Source: Amblyornis subalaris (Eukaryota > Chordata > Aves > Passeriformes > Ptilonorhynchidae). From it: a stretch of DNA of 64,000 nt. The position numbers and the translations under genes were made by a program. The stretch spans positions 7,313,127 through 7,377,126 of the forward strand of contig JACAXG010000031.1 of NCBI GenBank assembly GCA_018881555.1. Reading direction: 5' to 3'. Of this stretch, positions 29,001 through 40,763 are shown piece by piece; within the stretch, counting starts at the first letter, position 1, and the number at the start of each line of letters is the position of its first letter. The notes under the pieces were generated by a model. It had not been told where the DNA came from. It ran no database searches and saw only the letters and a program-made list of their open reading frames with translations.

Positions 29001-32000
29001 CACAGCAGGTTTCAGAACAAAATAATTTTCAATATAATCTTAGGAATGTTCAGTTATTTACAGATACACTGCTCTATGCTACTTAAAATTGAACAGTAGA
29101 AGTATCCAAATGCCCAGAATTTTGAATTCAATGTGAGCATACTACCTAAAGCTTATATACTAACCAAATACACAGTTACTAATGCCAGTAAATTAGAAAA
29201 TCCAACGGTAACACCAGCAGAGCTTCAGGCCAACCAGCTCTGATGCAACAAGCTTCTGACTTCTGCTGCCAAATTGGCTCCTGATCTCCAGGAGCTCACT
29301 AGTTACACGGCAACTGGCTCACCAGCCTTGCAAGGCAAGTACCTCAATCCCAGGAGATTAACATAAATTTTGCATTCAATGAAACTCTACAGCTGCAGAG
29401 TCACAAATCAGAATTGGAGCAGTCAGACAGCCAAGTGCTCTGCATAAGTCTGCTGCCTTATTGCTCCGCTCCTGGTTTAATTTCTGTTCGCATTCTTCAT
29501 TGGGAGGGAGAATTCTGTATCTCTGATAAGACTCAAAAAAATAATTTAATACTTTAATAATTACACAGAAATTGCCTAATTATCCTTGAGACTATTGGGG
29601 GGGAGGTAAGACTAAAAATCCCCAAATTTGCACGAACCATGTCTTGAAAGTTAGTAAAAAATTGCGTTTCTCTGTCAGTGATCTCTTCCAGAATCCAAAG
29701 ATGTTCTCCTAAAATGACTTCATCTCAAATTCATCCCCTCTCCATTATCTGTGCCATGAGTTTGTGTTGAAGATTTCTTCCACTTATTACTTATCAAGAG
29801 CACCAGATGTATGGACCACTTAAAAAGGAAACAGAGATCCTTCCCTGGCAGTCACCCAAAAGAGGAGTACAGAGACAAAATGAAAGGACAGTGAGATCAG
29901 TCAGTGGTGGCTCCATGAACAGTTCATGACTCTTCATTAATCATTACATAGCTGAACTACACCTAAACAATAAGTAGTACTAGGAAAGAGTCTAAAATGA
30001 ACTTAAGAAACTATTATAAAACTGGTGTCTGCTCTATTTTAATAGCAAACATACATATCATGTGTTAGGTGGTTGTGAGCAGTATGGATGAATGAGAAAG
30101 GTACTGCCTTTACTGAGATGCAAACATTTCTTGTCTTTCTTCACTGAGATGCAAAATACTGTGATACAAAACGGACATACTACTTTTGAGTTTTGAAAAA
30201 TCTGAAATATTTCAAAGTATTTAAAAATATTTTTAAAATAAGCTTACAACAAATGTTTTGATTTCAATATATTTTCAAAAACATTCACTTAGTACTTCTG
30301 AAAAATCTAAGAAATATTTTCTGCTCTTGGAGTTTCATGCAATTCTTACAGGTTATGACCTATAAGTCTTCAAAAATTATAAACAGTCCTTCTGTGCCTG
30401 AGACCGTGAAAGACACAAATATATACCTATATACAGACCTTCATACATCAAATACAGACACACAAATTATTACATTCTGTTAAATAAGCTAGAAGTCAAT
30501 AGCTTTAGCACTCCTGAGAAATCTTTGCTACACACGTATGTCCTTATCTCCATGAATAAATCTATAAATGCAAGTGTGCCTTGTAGCTTTTCCTTGGCAG
30601 CTCTCCAGTGATTTTCTAATATTTTAAGTCAAGAATCACTATTAGCAATAAAAATGACTCTATGCAAGGTGCTTTCCTTAACAACACGTAGAGATTTTTA
30701 TGGACATAGAAAGAGGTTTCAAGATGACTGACGGGAAACTCCACAATCAGAACCTACAATGAAAGCCCCACAAAACCTGGATGCAAGTGGGACTTAAGGA
30801 CTCCCACATGAAGTGGGGATGGATTTGGGTAGAGAAAGACAAATAGGAACTGTTTCTCCGCTCTCCTTTGAAAGAGGGTGGAGACAAGAAAGTGTTAGGA
30901 GAGTGAGTTTTCCCTTGCAGCAAGATGGGGATTAGGAAGTATAGGTTTTCTGCAGAAATCCACACTGGTAGTATTCCAAAACCAGTAACTGGTAAGAAAA
31001 CATGAAGAAGGAGGGAAAAATAGGAGAATCTTAGTATGAAAGTTCTCACTTCTCTATTGAGAATGAAGGGCCCTTCAACTGAAAGCCAAGTATGGTCTTA
31101 ATTAAAACTACAGAAGTAATAAAATGGTCATTAACAATCTAGCAGTATAAGATAGCTGGAGCTGGGCAAATGACAATCATGCAGACCACCCCCAAAAATA
31201 GGCACTGTTAAATGCTCAGTAGTTATCTGCCACTGGCCGAATCTCACCCTGCTGCAGCTTTTTCAGTCTTTCAAAATTTGTATGTGACACATTTCAGTTA
31301 GATATGCAGTTATCAGCAGCCACTTAATTACATTAGAAGAAATATGCAGGTATATAATACATACGGCATCTTGTAAGACTGAAAGACATTAGATAGTTTT
31401 TGCTTTTGAAAGAGATACTTTTTTTTTAAACCTTCCTAATAAATCAGTTTGCCAATACATCCCTTTGGGAATTCAGTGGCAGGAACACAAATGCAAGATC
31501 AGCAAATTACTTAAATACTGATATAGTAACTCAGAGCTGAGCAACTAATGAGCTGTAAAGTTCACTTTTAAAAGCAGGACACTCATATGTTAAACACATC
31601 CACAGTATTTTCGCTGTTCATTATAAATATTAATTTAGAGTGGGAAGGTGAACTGTGCAAAATAAAACTCAACTCTGATGGATTCTGATAAGATCCTTTT
31701 AAGGATCAAGTTTCTTTGTAATAATACTCAGTAGCTAAAGATACAACCCCGCCAAGTTTGGTATTAAAATGCATTTTAGCATTATGGTGACTCCCCAATT
31801 AGGTCAATGACAGATAAGCAGAAGCAGACAGATGAGTTTCAATTTACCAAATAAACTGAAATGCTACTCACATTGCAAAACTAATCCAAAATTACCATAA
31901 ATTAAAGCTATTTTAAATACAGGTGAAAATATGGAAAGCTACTGATCATTCACATATGTAACATTGATAACGAAATTCCTTGAAAGAAAACAAATGCCAA

Positions 32001-33423
32001 ATCTTTACTGCAGCACACTATATTTTGTGTTTCATCCATCATAACATGCTCTTCCCCTCTGATAAACAAGGACACAGTAGTTTGTAGAAATGCTGATGAG
32101 TAGAAGAAACTCACTGCATATTATGTAAGTCTCTTCCGCCCACAAATCTGCCATTCCCTTGTGATGCCCTAAGTCTCAAAGCAGGAATGGACACAACACA
32201 ACAGCCCGTACTATGTAAAACAGAGAAAACATCATCAGTGCTACAAGGGTTTCCAGAACAGGTACTCAAGTGCCAGTACCTATCTAAAAGCAGTAGCTGA
32301 CTTGATCAAATGTTAATCTTGCTTCTCCTGATCTTTAGCATGCTTGGTACTTAGCAAAGATGTATATATTTGAACCTCTCTAATAATTTAGTGAAGGTTG
32401 TTGTAAAGTGAAGGTTCAGTCAAGGCTGGAAAAATATACTATTGGCAACCTTGTAAGACTTGGTATTTACAGTGACTTACAAAAATTGTTCACAAGGGAA
32501 CAGATAGCTTAATAAAACATACTATAATGTGTTTCCTACATGGAAATTAGACATTTATTCATTGGCATAAGTAAACCAATAATTCCGTTAATATACTAGA
32601 TGTGAATCTCAGTAAGTTTACCTAAGACACGGACATATGGCAACACAGAAGTGTCAATAAGAAACAAACTGGTACATTAAACTAGTGAATGCATTGACCT
32701 CGCAAGCAAAACTATAAACAGAGAGATGATAAAAGAAAATAAGCAGCAAAAGAAAATTGCCTCTATAAGATACTTATAAAGTGAGCAGTATAGAGAACGT
32801 AAAATATAGATAAAATCCACAGGAAGAATATTAACTATGAACTATTAATGACAACAACAACTTCAGCTAGGAAGACTCCAAGATTAAGAAAACTACGTAC
32901 TTGTGCTCTAGGCTAGGATTTTTTCCTGTTTTACACTCTTGGATGCTGGACTTTATTTTGACCTAATAACACCACTCATGCTCTCATCGTTCTTCAAAAC
33001 AAACAAATAAATATTAATAAAAAAAACAACCACTCCCTCTTGTAATACCAAAAAATCCTGAATTTGTACTGTCAATCACAAATGCTTGATTCAAAAAGGT
33101 GAAATTAATATGCTGCAGCACATGGGACATTTTAATAGTGCCTTTAAGAACATCAGATTCCTCCTGAATCCAATTACTATGTACAAGAAAGAAGTTGATC
33201 TCTCTCTGATGCAACTGTTAAAGCCAAATTCAATTGCTCCTCAATGTACTGTCAGGACCAATAACCAACTCTGAAGAAGACTAACATAAAATCCTAAACG
33301 GGGAAAATCAGTCTGCAGAGGGATTCAGGTTGCCCTTTTCCATGTCAACTGGATGACTGCTTGGTTCTTTTTTCAAGTGTTTGATGTAATTAGGATATTC
33401 CTGTTGACAGACTATAACTCTAA

Positions 33424-34027
33424 TGTGGAGGCCAGTAAGCCTGCTTACAGAGGCACCACAAGGGTCCTTTGGAGGGAGGAACTTTAAGTAGCTCCCCAGG
33501 TTAGGGTGACTGAAAAGGCCTCTCCCAGGATGCTTTGTTTCACTATGTTAATGTACCTCGGTGCTGTTTCCCCAGTTGGCCCGCTGGCCTCCCTGCCCCT
33601 TTCTACCCTATACATCCCGGTTCCAGAGGGTTCTCCCTTCCCTGTTCCCCCATTGGCCTTTGCTCCCTCGCCACTCCCCCAGTCTTTCCCATTGGCTCCC
33701 ACACCCTAGCCCTGCCTATGTATCACCCCCATACCCTCAGATTATTGGTCCCTGATGCTCTCCCCGCCCCTACCGACCCCATATATAACCCTGAACCTTC
33801 CCACACTACCCTGTCTTCGTCACTGGGAACCTTCATGTCTCTGCAATAAACTTCTTTCGTGGAACCTCATACGGAGACCCTTCCTGCCTCTCTGCCATCA
33901 ATCCAGCTTATCGGAGAAGCTATCCAGTGTGTGTGTGTTTGTGTGAGTGTGTTTGCCCTGCCGAGTGGCTTTGCTGGAGATGCTTTCGGAAGGTCGCGGC
34001 ACCCCACCATCCAGCACGCCGGCAACA
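33424..34027 (+). repeat. 5' LTR of the provirus
   Basis: The 604-bp LTR starts TGTGGAGGCC and ends GGCAACA. TATATAA at 33782-33788 and AATAAA at 33845-33850 give a plausible promoter and poly(A) signal, and a (GT)n tract lies at 33929-33950. It lacks a short stretch present in the 3' LTR (after TTTCACTAT), consistent with deletion between short direct repeats. Confidence 0.9.
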
Positions 34028-34048
34028 GTTGGTGCACTGAACAGGGAC
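34028..34048 (+). other. Primer-binding site, tRNA-Lys-like
   Basis: Directly after the LTR comes GTTGGTGCACTGAACAGGG followed by AC. The GAACAGGGAC half and the TGG start fit the well-known primer site for tRNA-Lys3, with two substitutions and one inserted T. The match is imperfect, so the primer assignment is an inference. Confidence 0.6.
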
Positions 34049-34320
34049 CATTTCTACACGTGTTTCTGAAAGCGTCTCCAGCAGCTTTTTGCTGCTGGAA
34101 ATCAAGCCACGTTTGGAGCAGCCACCTCCCTGGAGAGAGCGCTGAGTTTTATCAGGGTAATCCAAGGGGCGACCGACAACCTTCTCAAGAGCAGAAGACC
34201 AGTCGAAAATCAACGGACCACCCTTAGAGATTTTTTTTTTGAGCCAGTTAGTGAGTGAAAAATATCAGGTCTCTTTTCTACTTTTTTTTAAAGCTTTTTC
34301 TCTCAGGTGTTGGGAAGAGC

Positions 34321-35298
34321 ATGGGGATGGACGCTAAGTTGGCCCATCCCCAGGGGGAAGTTTTTAACCAAACCGAATGAGCCCTTGTTCAGGAAAACTT
34401 TTGTTTCTCGAAGGGAGACTTCAAATGTCTCGTTCTTTGGTTATTTAAATATTTTCCTAATATTTCCCAGGATTTAGTTTTATTTGCCATTATCGTAGTA
34501 TATATTAAGGGTATTAGGAAACGTTTGGGTTTGGTTAACCCCCAGTTAAAAGACCCTTCCCCCCTTCCTTCTCCCTGGGTTCCTCAACCCTTTTCCCTGT
34601 CTCAAGAGAGACCGGGAGATGGATCCTGCCCAAGGGCACAGGGCTGCTACCATCTCCCTGACGTCCCCCGGTCTCCCCTGTCCCCTTCTCAAGATGGGAC
34701 TGATCACCCCATCTTGGGCTCTTTCCCAACCCTTTTTCCTATATCCTCATCCCCAGTCGCGGCCACACAAAATGGCGCNAACTGCGTGGTGACCCAAAAT
34801 GGCGCCGGCCACGTGGCAACCCAAAATGGCACCAGCCACGTGGCGCCAGCCATTCCACCACTTTGCGACCTCCCCCCTCCCTTCCCTGCGCACGTCATCG
34901 TGTCGGGTCCCTCCTCCCACGCGTCGATGGGCGTGTCTGCGTCGGCCCCCTCCCCTTCCATTGGGAATCCCTTGCCTGTCGCAGACCCTGCCTCCCCTTC
35001 CCACGTCCCCACCCTCTCCATCAGTTGCTCTGCCCCTGGGAACCAACCCTCACCCGGTTTCCACGCTACCAGGGCCGGAAGTGGGTGTGGTGGTGACCAG
35101 AAAGACGCCATCTTGGCATCCATGGCCGCACCACACCAGAGAGCTCCAGTCTGCCTTGAACCCCGCGCCCCAGCCAAGCACTTTTTCTCCTCTTCAGAGG
35201 GGGAGAGCAGTGACTCCTCAAAACCCAACTCCGAGTCTGAGGACCACTGGGCTGGGGTGTGGAGCCGGGCAGGCAGGCAGGGAAGAGCTTGCAAATAA
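34321..35298 (+). pseudogene. gag: Endogenous retroviral gag remnant with internal stop
   Basis: An ATG at 34321 is followed by Gly (possible myristoylation signal) and reads in one frame to TAA at 35296-35298, except for an in-frame TGA at 34378-34380, 19 codons in. The first ~90 codons have the length and mix of hydrophobic helices expected of a matrix domain. After that the frame is Pro/Ser-rich, includes three 9-codon repeats, and shows no recognisable capsid major homology region or Cys-His box. It is therefore a broken, shortened gag. The position just after the leader supports gag identity; sequence similarity to a named virus was not established. Confidence 0.6.
34768..34848 (+). repeat. 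Three tandem 27-bp units with AAAATGGCG and CACGTGG cores
   Basis: Units start at 34768, 34795 and 34822, each beginning CAAAATGGC and containing a GTGG core (CACGTGGC in units 2 and 3). AAAATGGCG fits the YY1 site AANATGGC and CACGTG is an E-box. The 27-bp period keeps the gag frame. One base in unit 1 is N (34779). Confidence 0.85.
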
Positions 35299-36385
35299 GA
35301 TCATGTTCTCTGCAGCCCCAGTTAAGTACAAGATGGGGAGGAACCCTGGGTGGGAGCCGGTCCCTTGCACACAGCTTAAAGAGCCATGCAAGCCTGGAAA
35401 GAATTGTGGTCGGGGGTCAAAGGACTGCCGAAAACGCCGGAAACACCGAAAGCGCAAAAACATCAAAAACTCGCCGTGGCCTGCACCTGCAGCGGGCAGG
35501 AACAACTCCAGCAGAAGCAAGCAAGTCGGCACGGGCCGCACGCTGAGTGCTCGGAAGCTGTTCATTGGTGCCGTCGCTGCCGTGAAGCGAAAAGACAGCA
35601 GGAGCTGAAGTTGAGCCGCTGCCACTTCAACGGCACGAGCCCGCACCACGCTCTGAGCTCCCCCGCGCCTCCACTGCCGCACGCCGTCAACCACAACCCG
35701 CTGCCTGCTTTGCCGCGCGGCTGCCTCCTCGGCCACTGCCGCCACCATGTTTGCCACCGCCTGCTGCCATCACCACCCGCAGCCAACCAACACTGGCACC
35801 GCGCATCCCCAGCGCTGTCGTCTGCTTCATCACGTTGCACCGCCAGCTCTGCCAGCCAGCGCCTGCCGACCTGCACCGCCGGCCCGAAACCTGACTCAAC
35901 CTGCCGCCCCTGCACGCTGGCCTCCGCCACTGGCCCGCCGCTGTTCATCCGAGATGACCCTTCATCCCACAACCAGAGCCACAGAACACTAAGTTTTTCA
36001 TGTTTGGTGCTTTCCCAAGTTTTCCCCCATTACCATTCTATTTTCCCAACTTTCTTTATTCAATGTTTTACCCCCTATTTCCGCTGCATTTTCCCTTCCT
36101 CAGTCACGTATCCCCATACCCCTACCCCCTTACTACCATTCAATTTTTTCCAAGTTTCTTTGTTTAATAGAGAAAGGGAATTTAAAGAAGGAAAGAAAGG
36201 GAAGGTTGTAGTTTTAGGGGGGTTTTTTCTATCTCCACCCCTCCGCTTTGCCCTTCCCTTGGCCACACTTGCCAAGACCCCTGTATATTGCACCTTCCTC
36301 ATTTTAAGAGTTTTCATTTAGTAAGGAAAGGGGAGCTCGAAAGGAAGGTGAGAGAGAAAGGACTCCCTATAATTACAACTTTTTA
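35299..36385 (+). other. Unidentified segment between gag and env remnants, GC-rich to 35990
   Basis: From about 34750 to 35990 base composition is strongly GC-rich and rich in CpG, unlike the surrounding intron. 36000-36385 is pyrimidine-rich and then AT-rich. Several overlapping frames are open on both strands (for example plus 35386-36321 and minus 35218-35757), but none shows a recognisable domain; high GC lowers the number of chance stops. It occupies the place of pro-pol and the env surface region. It could be rearranged viral sequence or captured host sequence. Confidence 0.5.
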
Positions 36386-36411
36386 ATAATTTTATTTAAA
36401 AACCCCAACAG

Positions 36412-36786
36412 AAGCACCTACCAGAGCCCGTACCCGCATTTACCATCCCAGTGCCCAGCACTTGCCTCGCTGCTGTCTGCTTTGGCCATGAATGCTTGGA
36501 TGGTGGCACAGTCCAAAGAGAACGTGTGAATAACCTTGACAAAGGCCATCAAACAGGACAACATATGTCTGTCCATGGGCAACACAAAGAATCCCCTAGC
36601 CAAAATCAGGCTGCCATAGACTTTTTGTTACTCGCCCATGGACACGATTGCCAGGAGTTTAAAGGGCTATGCTGCCTCAACCTCACCACCCACAGCGAAA
36701 ACATCCATGCCAGCATCCAAAAGATCAAAGACAGCATAAAGGACATCAAGACAAAGAAACCACCCGAGTGGTTCGAGAATTTGTAG
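36412..36786 (+). pseudogene. env: Endogenous retroviral env transmembrane-subunit fragment
   Basis: One open frame ending TAG at 36784-36786 carries the conserved transmembrane ectodomain core. It has a QNQAAID-type helix followed by a C-x6-C-C motif at 36649-36675, the disulfide motif of alpha-, gamma- and D-type env proteins. Helical heptads follow. A hydrophobic membrane-span-like stretch lies downstream (about 36843-36915) in a different frame, so the anchor is disconnected by the stop and a frame change. No surface subunit was recognised upstream. A cccaacag acceptor-like site lies just before the fragment. Confidence 0.75.
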
Positions 36787-36929
36787 GGACACTGAGGACT
36801 CACAGAATGACTTGCCTCTCTGTTAAAGACTGCGTTATGGGTGCTTCTGATAGTTTTCTTATTTTGTGTGTACTTGGTTGTTTTGCATGTTTAATTTTGA
36901 AGTCCCTAGGAAAGGCCTTTTTAATTAAT

Positions 36930-36943
36930 AAAGAAGGGGGAGT
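36930..36943 (+). other. Polypurine tract before the 3' LTR
   Basis: AAAGAAGGGGGAG immediately precedes the TGTGGAGG start of the 3' LTR, the standard plus-strand primer position in retroviruses. Confidence 0.8.
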
Positions 36944-37565
36944 TGTGGAGGCCGGTGAGCCTGTTTACAGAGGGACCACAAGGGTCTCCTGGAGGGAGGA
37001 ACCTTAAGTAGCTCCTCAGGTTAGGGTGACTGAAAAGGCCTCTCCCAGGATGCTTTGTTTCACTATTGTGAAATAACTATATGTTAATGTACCTCGGTGC
37101 TGTTTCCCCAGTTGGCCCGTTGGCCTCCCTGCCCCTTTCTACCCTATACATCCCGGTTCCAGAGGGTTCTCCCTTCCCTGTTCCCCCATTGGCCTTTACT
37201 CCCTCGCCACTCCCCCAGTCTTTCCCATTGNCTCCCACACCCTAGCCCTGCCTATGTATCGCCCCCGTACCCTCAGATTATTGGTCCCTGATGCTCTCCC
37301 CTCTCCTACCGACCCCATATATAACCCTGAACCTTCCCACGCTCCCCTGTCTTCATCACTGGGAACCTTCATGTCTCTGCAATAAGCTGCTTTCGTGGAA
37401 CCTCATATGGAGACCCTTCCTGCCTCTTTGCCATCGATCCAGCTTGTAAGAGAAGCTATCCGGTGTGTGTGTGTGTTTGTGTGAGTGTGCTTGTCCTGCC
37501 GAGTGGCTTCGCTGGAGATGCTTTCGGAAGGTCATGGCACCCCACCATCCAGCACGCTGGCGACA
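36944..37565 (+). repeat. 3' LTR of the provirus
   Basis: The 622-bp LTR starts TGTGGAGGCC and ends GGCGACA. TATATAA is at 37318-37324. The poly(A) hexamer is changed to AATAAG (37381-37386), whereas the 5' LTR keeps AATAAA. One base is N (37231). Confidence 0.9.
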
Positions 37566-38510
37566 CTCTAACATCCAAGAGGAAACGGCAATTCATTCAA
37601 ATAGAAAATATGATACTGATGTTCACAAGTAATATTTTTAAAAGCACCTCAATTTCCCATTAAAAACTCAATTTTACCTTAAAATTTTTTTGTCAATCAT
37701 AAAAAGATGACCTAATTTTCTTTTTCTTTTCGCTGTCTTTCCTTTTTCCCTTTTAGTTTTAAACTTTTTCTTAGATATTTGGTGCACAGTAGTTTCCATT
37801 TCTGGTTTTTGATATGGGAATAATCTTAAGTCCCAAACTCAAGGTCTGTTCCACGCTCAATTCATTTTGAGCTTAAAGCATACATTAATGAAGACCAAGA
37901 AAGCATTTATACACTATTGCATGTCTCTCTTTCTTGAACATATTCATGTTTTTTAATACACTGCCTATGAATACCAGGCCCAGGCTTCTTCACATGTGCT
38001 AACTCTCAAATCAGGATCACTTTTATTGCTTGAATGATTTATTTCTTGTAATAACCAAAGGAACACATAGAAAGGAAGAAAAATGTTAATAATTAGAAGT
38101 TAGATGTGAAAACTAAAAACTGTAATTCCATAAACACTCACTCCAATGAACTAAACCTCCATCAGGCACAGCTCCTCATCCTGAATGCCCAGAGTCTCTG
38201 AGGTAATCAGAAAGATCAATTTTCCATTTTACAGAAACCTGAAAGCCACTATTATAAAAGGGTATCTGTGAAGCAATGCTCTTCTTTTAAATAAGAAGTT
38301 GTCAGGATGACAGGATCTGACTGCAAGTATCTTGCAATGAACAAAACAGCAACCTCCACGGAAGATGCCAGCAGCAGTAAAGAGAATTAATGGCCAGAAG
38401 CAACACAGAGAGTCAGTTTCACTGCAACATCCATCCTGTATTGAGCACCTTGGAGCTTTAAAGTGCTGAAGGGCTTGTCACTCTTACTGGAAGCATACAT
38501 CTGAGAGAAG

Positions 38511-40763
38511 TCATAGAATCATAGAATGAATCGTTTGGGTTGAAAGGGACATTTAAAGGCCATTGAGTTCAACCCCCCTGCCATGAGCGGGACATCTTCA
38601 ACTAGATCAGGTTGCTCAGACTTCCAGCTAACCTGCCCTCAAATATATCTAGGGATGGAGCATCCACTACTTCTCTGGGCAACCTGTACCATTGTAAAAA
38701 ATTTCTTTCTTACATGTATTCTGAATCTGCCCTCTTCAGTTTAAAACCATTATCTCTTGTCCTATTGCAGCAGCCCTGTTGCAAAATGTCCTCATCTTTC
38801 TGATAATCCCCCTTCAAGAACTGAAAGGCTGCGATAAGCTCTACCCAGAGCCTTCTCTTCTCCAGGCTGAACAACCCCCAACTCTCTCAGCCTGTCTCCA
38901 CAGGAGAGGTGCTCCGGCCGCCTGATCAACTTAGTACCCCTCCTCTGGACCCACTCCAAGAGGTCCATGTCCTTCCTGTGCTGAGGACTCCAGAGCTGGA
39001 TGGTGGGGTCTCACCAGAGCAGAGTAGAAGGGGCGAATCACCTCATTAGACCTGCTGGCCACTCTTGTGATGCAGCCCAGGACAGGACCGGCTTTCTGGG
39101 CTGCAAGTGCACATTGCTGGGTCATGTCCAGCCTCTCATCCACCAGCACCCCCAACTCCTTCTTGGCAGGGCTGCTGAATCCCTTCATCCCCCATCCTGT
39201 ACTTATACTGGGGATTGCCTGAACCCAGGTGCACCTGGCCTTGTTGAACCTCATGAGATTTCCATGGGCCTATTTCTCAAGTTCATTCAGGTCCTTCTGG
39301 ATGGCACCCCATCCCTCATGCTTGTGAGCCCCACTCAGCTTGGTGTCATCTGCAAATTTGCTGAGGGTGTGCTTGATCCTGCTGTGTCAACTAAGGGAGA
39401 TATTTAACAACACTGGTCCCAGTATGGACCCCTGAAGGATACCACTTGTCACCGATGTCCATGTGGACCTTGAGGCGTTGGCCACCATCCATTGGATGTG
39501 ACCATCCAAGAAACCCCGCATCTACCAAAACAGGTCACCCATCAAATCCATCTCTCTCCAATTTAGAGCAAAGGATGTTGTGAGGACCATGTGTCCTGGG
39601 GTGATACATCTATCTGCACCCAAAAATTGTTAGTCTCCTTAAGACCCCACAGCCGGGGACCTTTTGCATGTGGGGGGGTGCTATCATGGGCCTTTTTAAA
39701 ATCAGCCCTCCCAGGCAGCTTCCTGCCTTTTGCCACATGGTATTTGCTTAGCAGGCTCTTTGGTCTTTGCTTAGGCAGAGGTTTTTCTTCCTTTTTGGGG
39801 TTCTCTTTCCATTTTTGTTTTTTTTCCCCATCTCGGAGAGAGTGCAGTTAATGGGTTTGAGCTGCTTTGGGACAGAGGCCATGGATGCCTGCCAGTCACT
39901 GAGGGCAGCCCCACTCAAGCAAGCTGGTCCAAATTGATTGGCTGCCTGCTCCAGGAGAGAAGACTACCGGAGCAGAGCCTCTCTTTTTCATGCCAGCTTT
40001 GGCTTTGCAACTGTAGCCACCCATAGAGAATACATTTTGCACTTAGAAACTTTTGAAGTGAACTTCGCAAACTTCGTGGGCAGCAATAAAAGTGAGCGAG
40101 TTCCTAGGGCTGGGCCACCTCGTGCCAGTGCAGACAGACCCATCCTTTCTCCGCCACCCCACAGCTGCAGTGCAGAGCACAGCAGCAGTGGCAGAACCCA
40201 CGAAGAGCAGGAGGAAGCGACGGGCAGCAGCGCAGATCCCACACAAGCAGGCAAGTCTTTGTCTGCCACTAGAACTGCTCCATAAAGCTCCTGCCTTTCC
40301 AGGACGGATGCAACGCCATCTTGTCACTTTGTCCTACAAGCCCAAGGCCGTCCCTGCCTTGCGCCATCTTGGGAAAGGGTATTTCTGACATTATGGGTTC
40401 CAGTGTGGTTGTGAGTTTTTCGCAATTTGGTATCTAGCAATTATTTACTTTTTTTCTCTCTCGCCTGTTGGCATTCCGTTTGCTAGTAAATTTTTTCACT
40501 TATATCTACTTGTATCTCATTCCTTATTGGTAGGAAGAGATTGGTTGGAATCAAGGGGGAGGTCACTCATTTCAGAGTGCCCACTTCTTTAAAGTGTCTC
40601 AAACCAAGACACCACGTAAAAGGCCTTACAGATCAAAAGAGATGACACCAATAGCTCTTCCCTTGTGCACCAATACAATCACTCCATCATAGAAGGTCAC
40701 TAAATTGGTCAGGCAGGAACTGTTTCAGTGAAGATGTGCTGGGTGTCCGAAATCACCTCCCTT
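38511..40763 (-). mobile_element. CR1 LINE fragment interrupted by a solo LTR
   Basis: The CR1 3' end TCATAGAATCATAGAATG lies at 38511, so the element is on the minus strand. 38931-39254 still reads as the C-terminal part of CR1 ORF2 (LGVLVDERLDM, QQCALAAQKAGPVLGCI, ...ALVRPHHP). The element breaks at 39591 and resumes at 40612 (AAGGCCTTACAGATCAAAAG) up to about 40763. The two parts join smoothly if the LTR is removed. The ORF2 frame is damaged and the copy is dead. Confidence 0.9.
39592..40611 (+). mobile_element. Solo LTR nested in CR1
   Basis: The 1020-bp LTR begins TGTCCTGG and ends CCAAGACA, near-perfect inverted termini. The flanks are CCATG (39587-39591) and CCACG (40612-40616), a 5-bp duplication with one transition. 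The 3' half is GC-rich, with GCCATCTT motifs (YY1-like) at 40315 and 40362. No internal retroviral sequence is present. It is the same family as 57424-58248. A 5-bp duplication is compatible with class I or class III ERVs. Confidence 0.85.

Larger units (their letters stand above)
33424..37565 (+). mobile_element. Two-LTR endogenous retrovirus, class II (ERVK-like), defective
   Basis: This is a 4.1 kb provirus flanked by the perfect 6-bp duplication CTCTAA (33418-33423 and 37566-37571). Order: 5' LTR, primer-binding site, gag remnant, GC-rich unidentified segment, env transmembrane fragment, polypurine tract, 3' LTR. No protease, reverse transcriptase or integrase motifs were seen, so it is non-autonomous. 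The 6-bp duplication and a tRNA-Lys-like primer site point to class II. The LTRs differ at roughly 30-35 sites plus a 16-17 bp indel by eye, so the insertion is not recent. It runs antisense to KIF16B, the usual orientation of tolerated intronic ERVs. Confidence 0.88.

Noticed and set aside
33506..33849. Overlapping Pro-rich open frames on both strands
   Set aside because: They lie inside the 5' LTR and recur in the 3' LTR at 37097-37291. C-rich LTR sequence simply lacks stops; no splice or coding context.
34704..35757. Long minus-strand open frames (about 180-200 codons)
   Set aside because: Antisense to the gag remnant in GC-rich DNA where stops are rare; low-complexity Gly/Arg/Ala composition and no domain.
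35386..36321. 311-codon plus-strand frame
   Set aside because: The longest open frame in the GC-rich block, but it is His/Pro/Ser-rich, overlaps other frames and shows no domain. Kept only as part of the unidentified segment.
39000..39407. 135-codon plus-strand frame
   Set aside because: Antisense shadow of CR1 ORF2 (minus strand).
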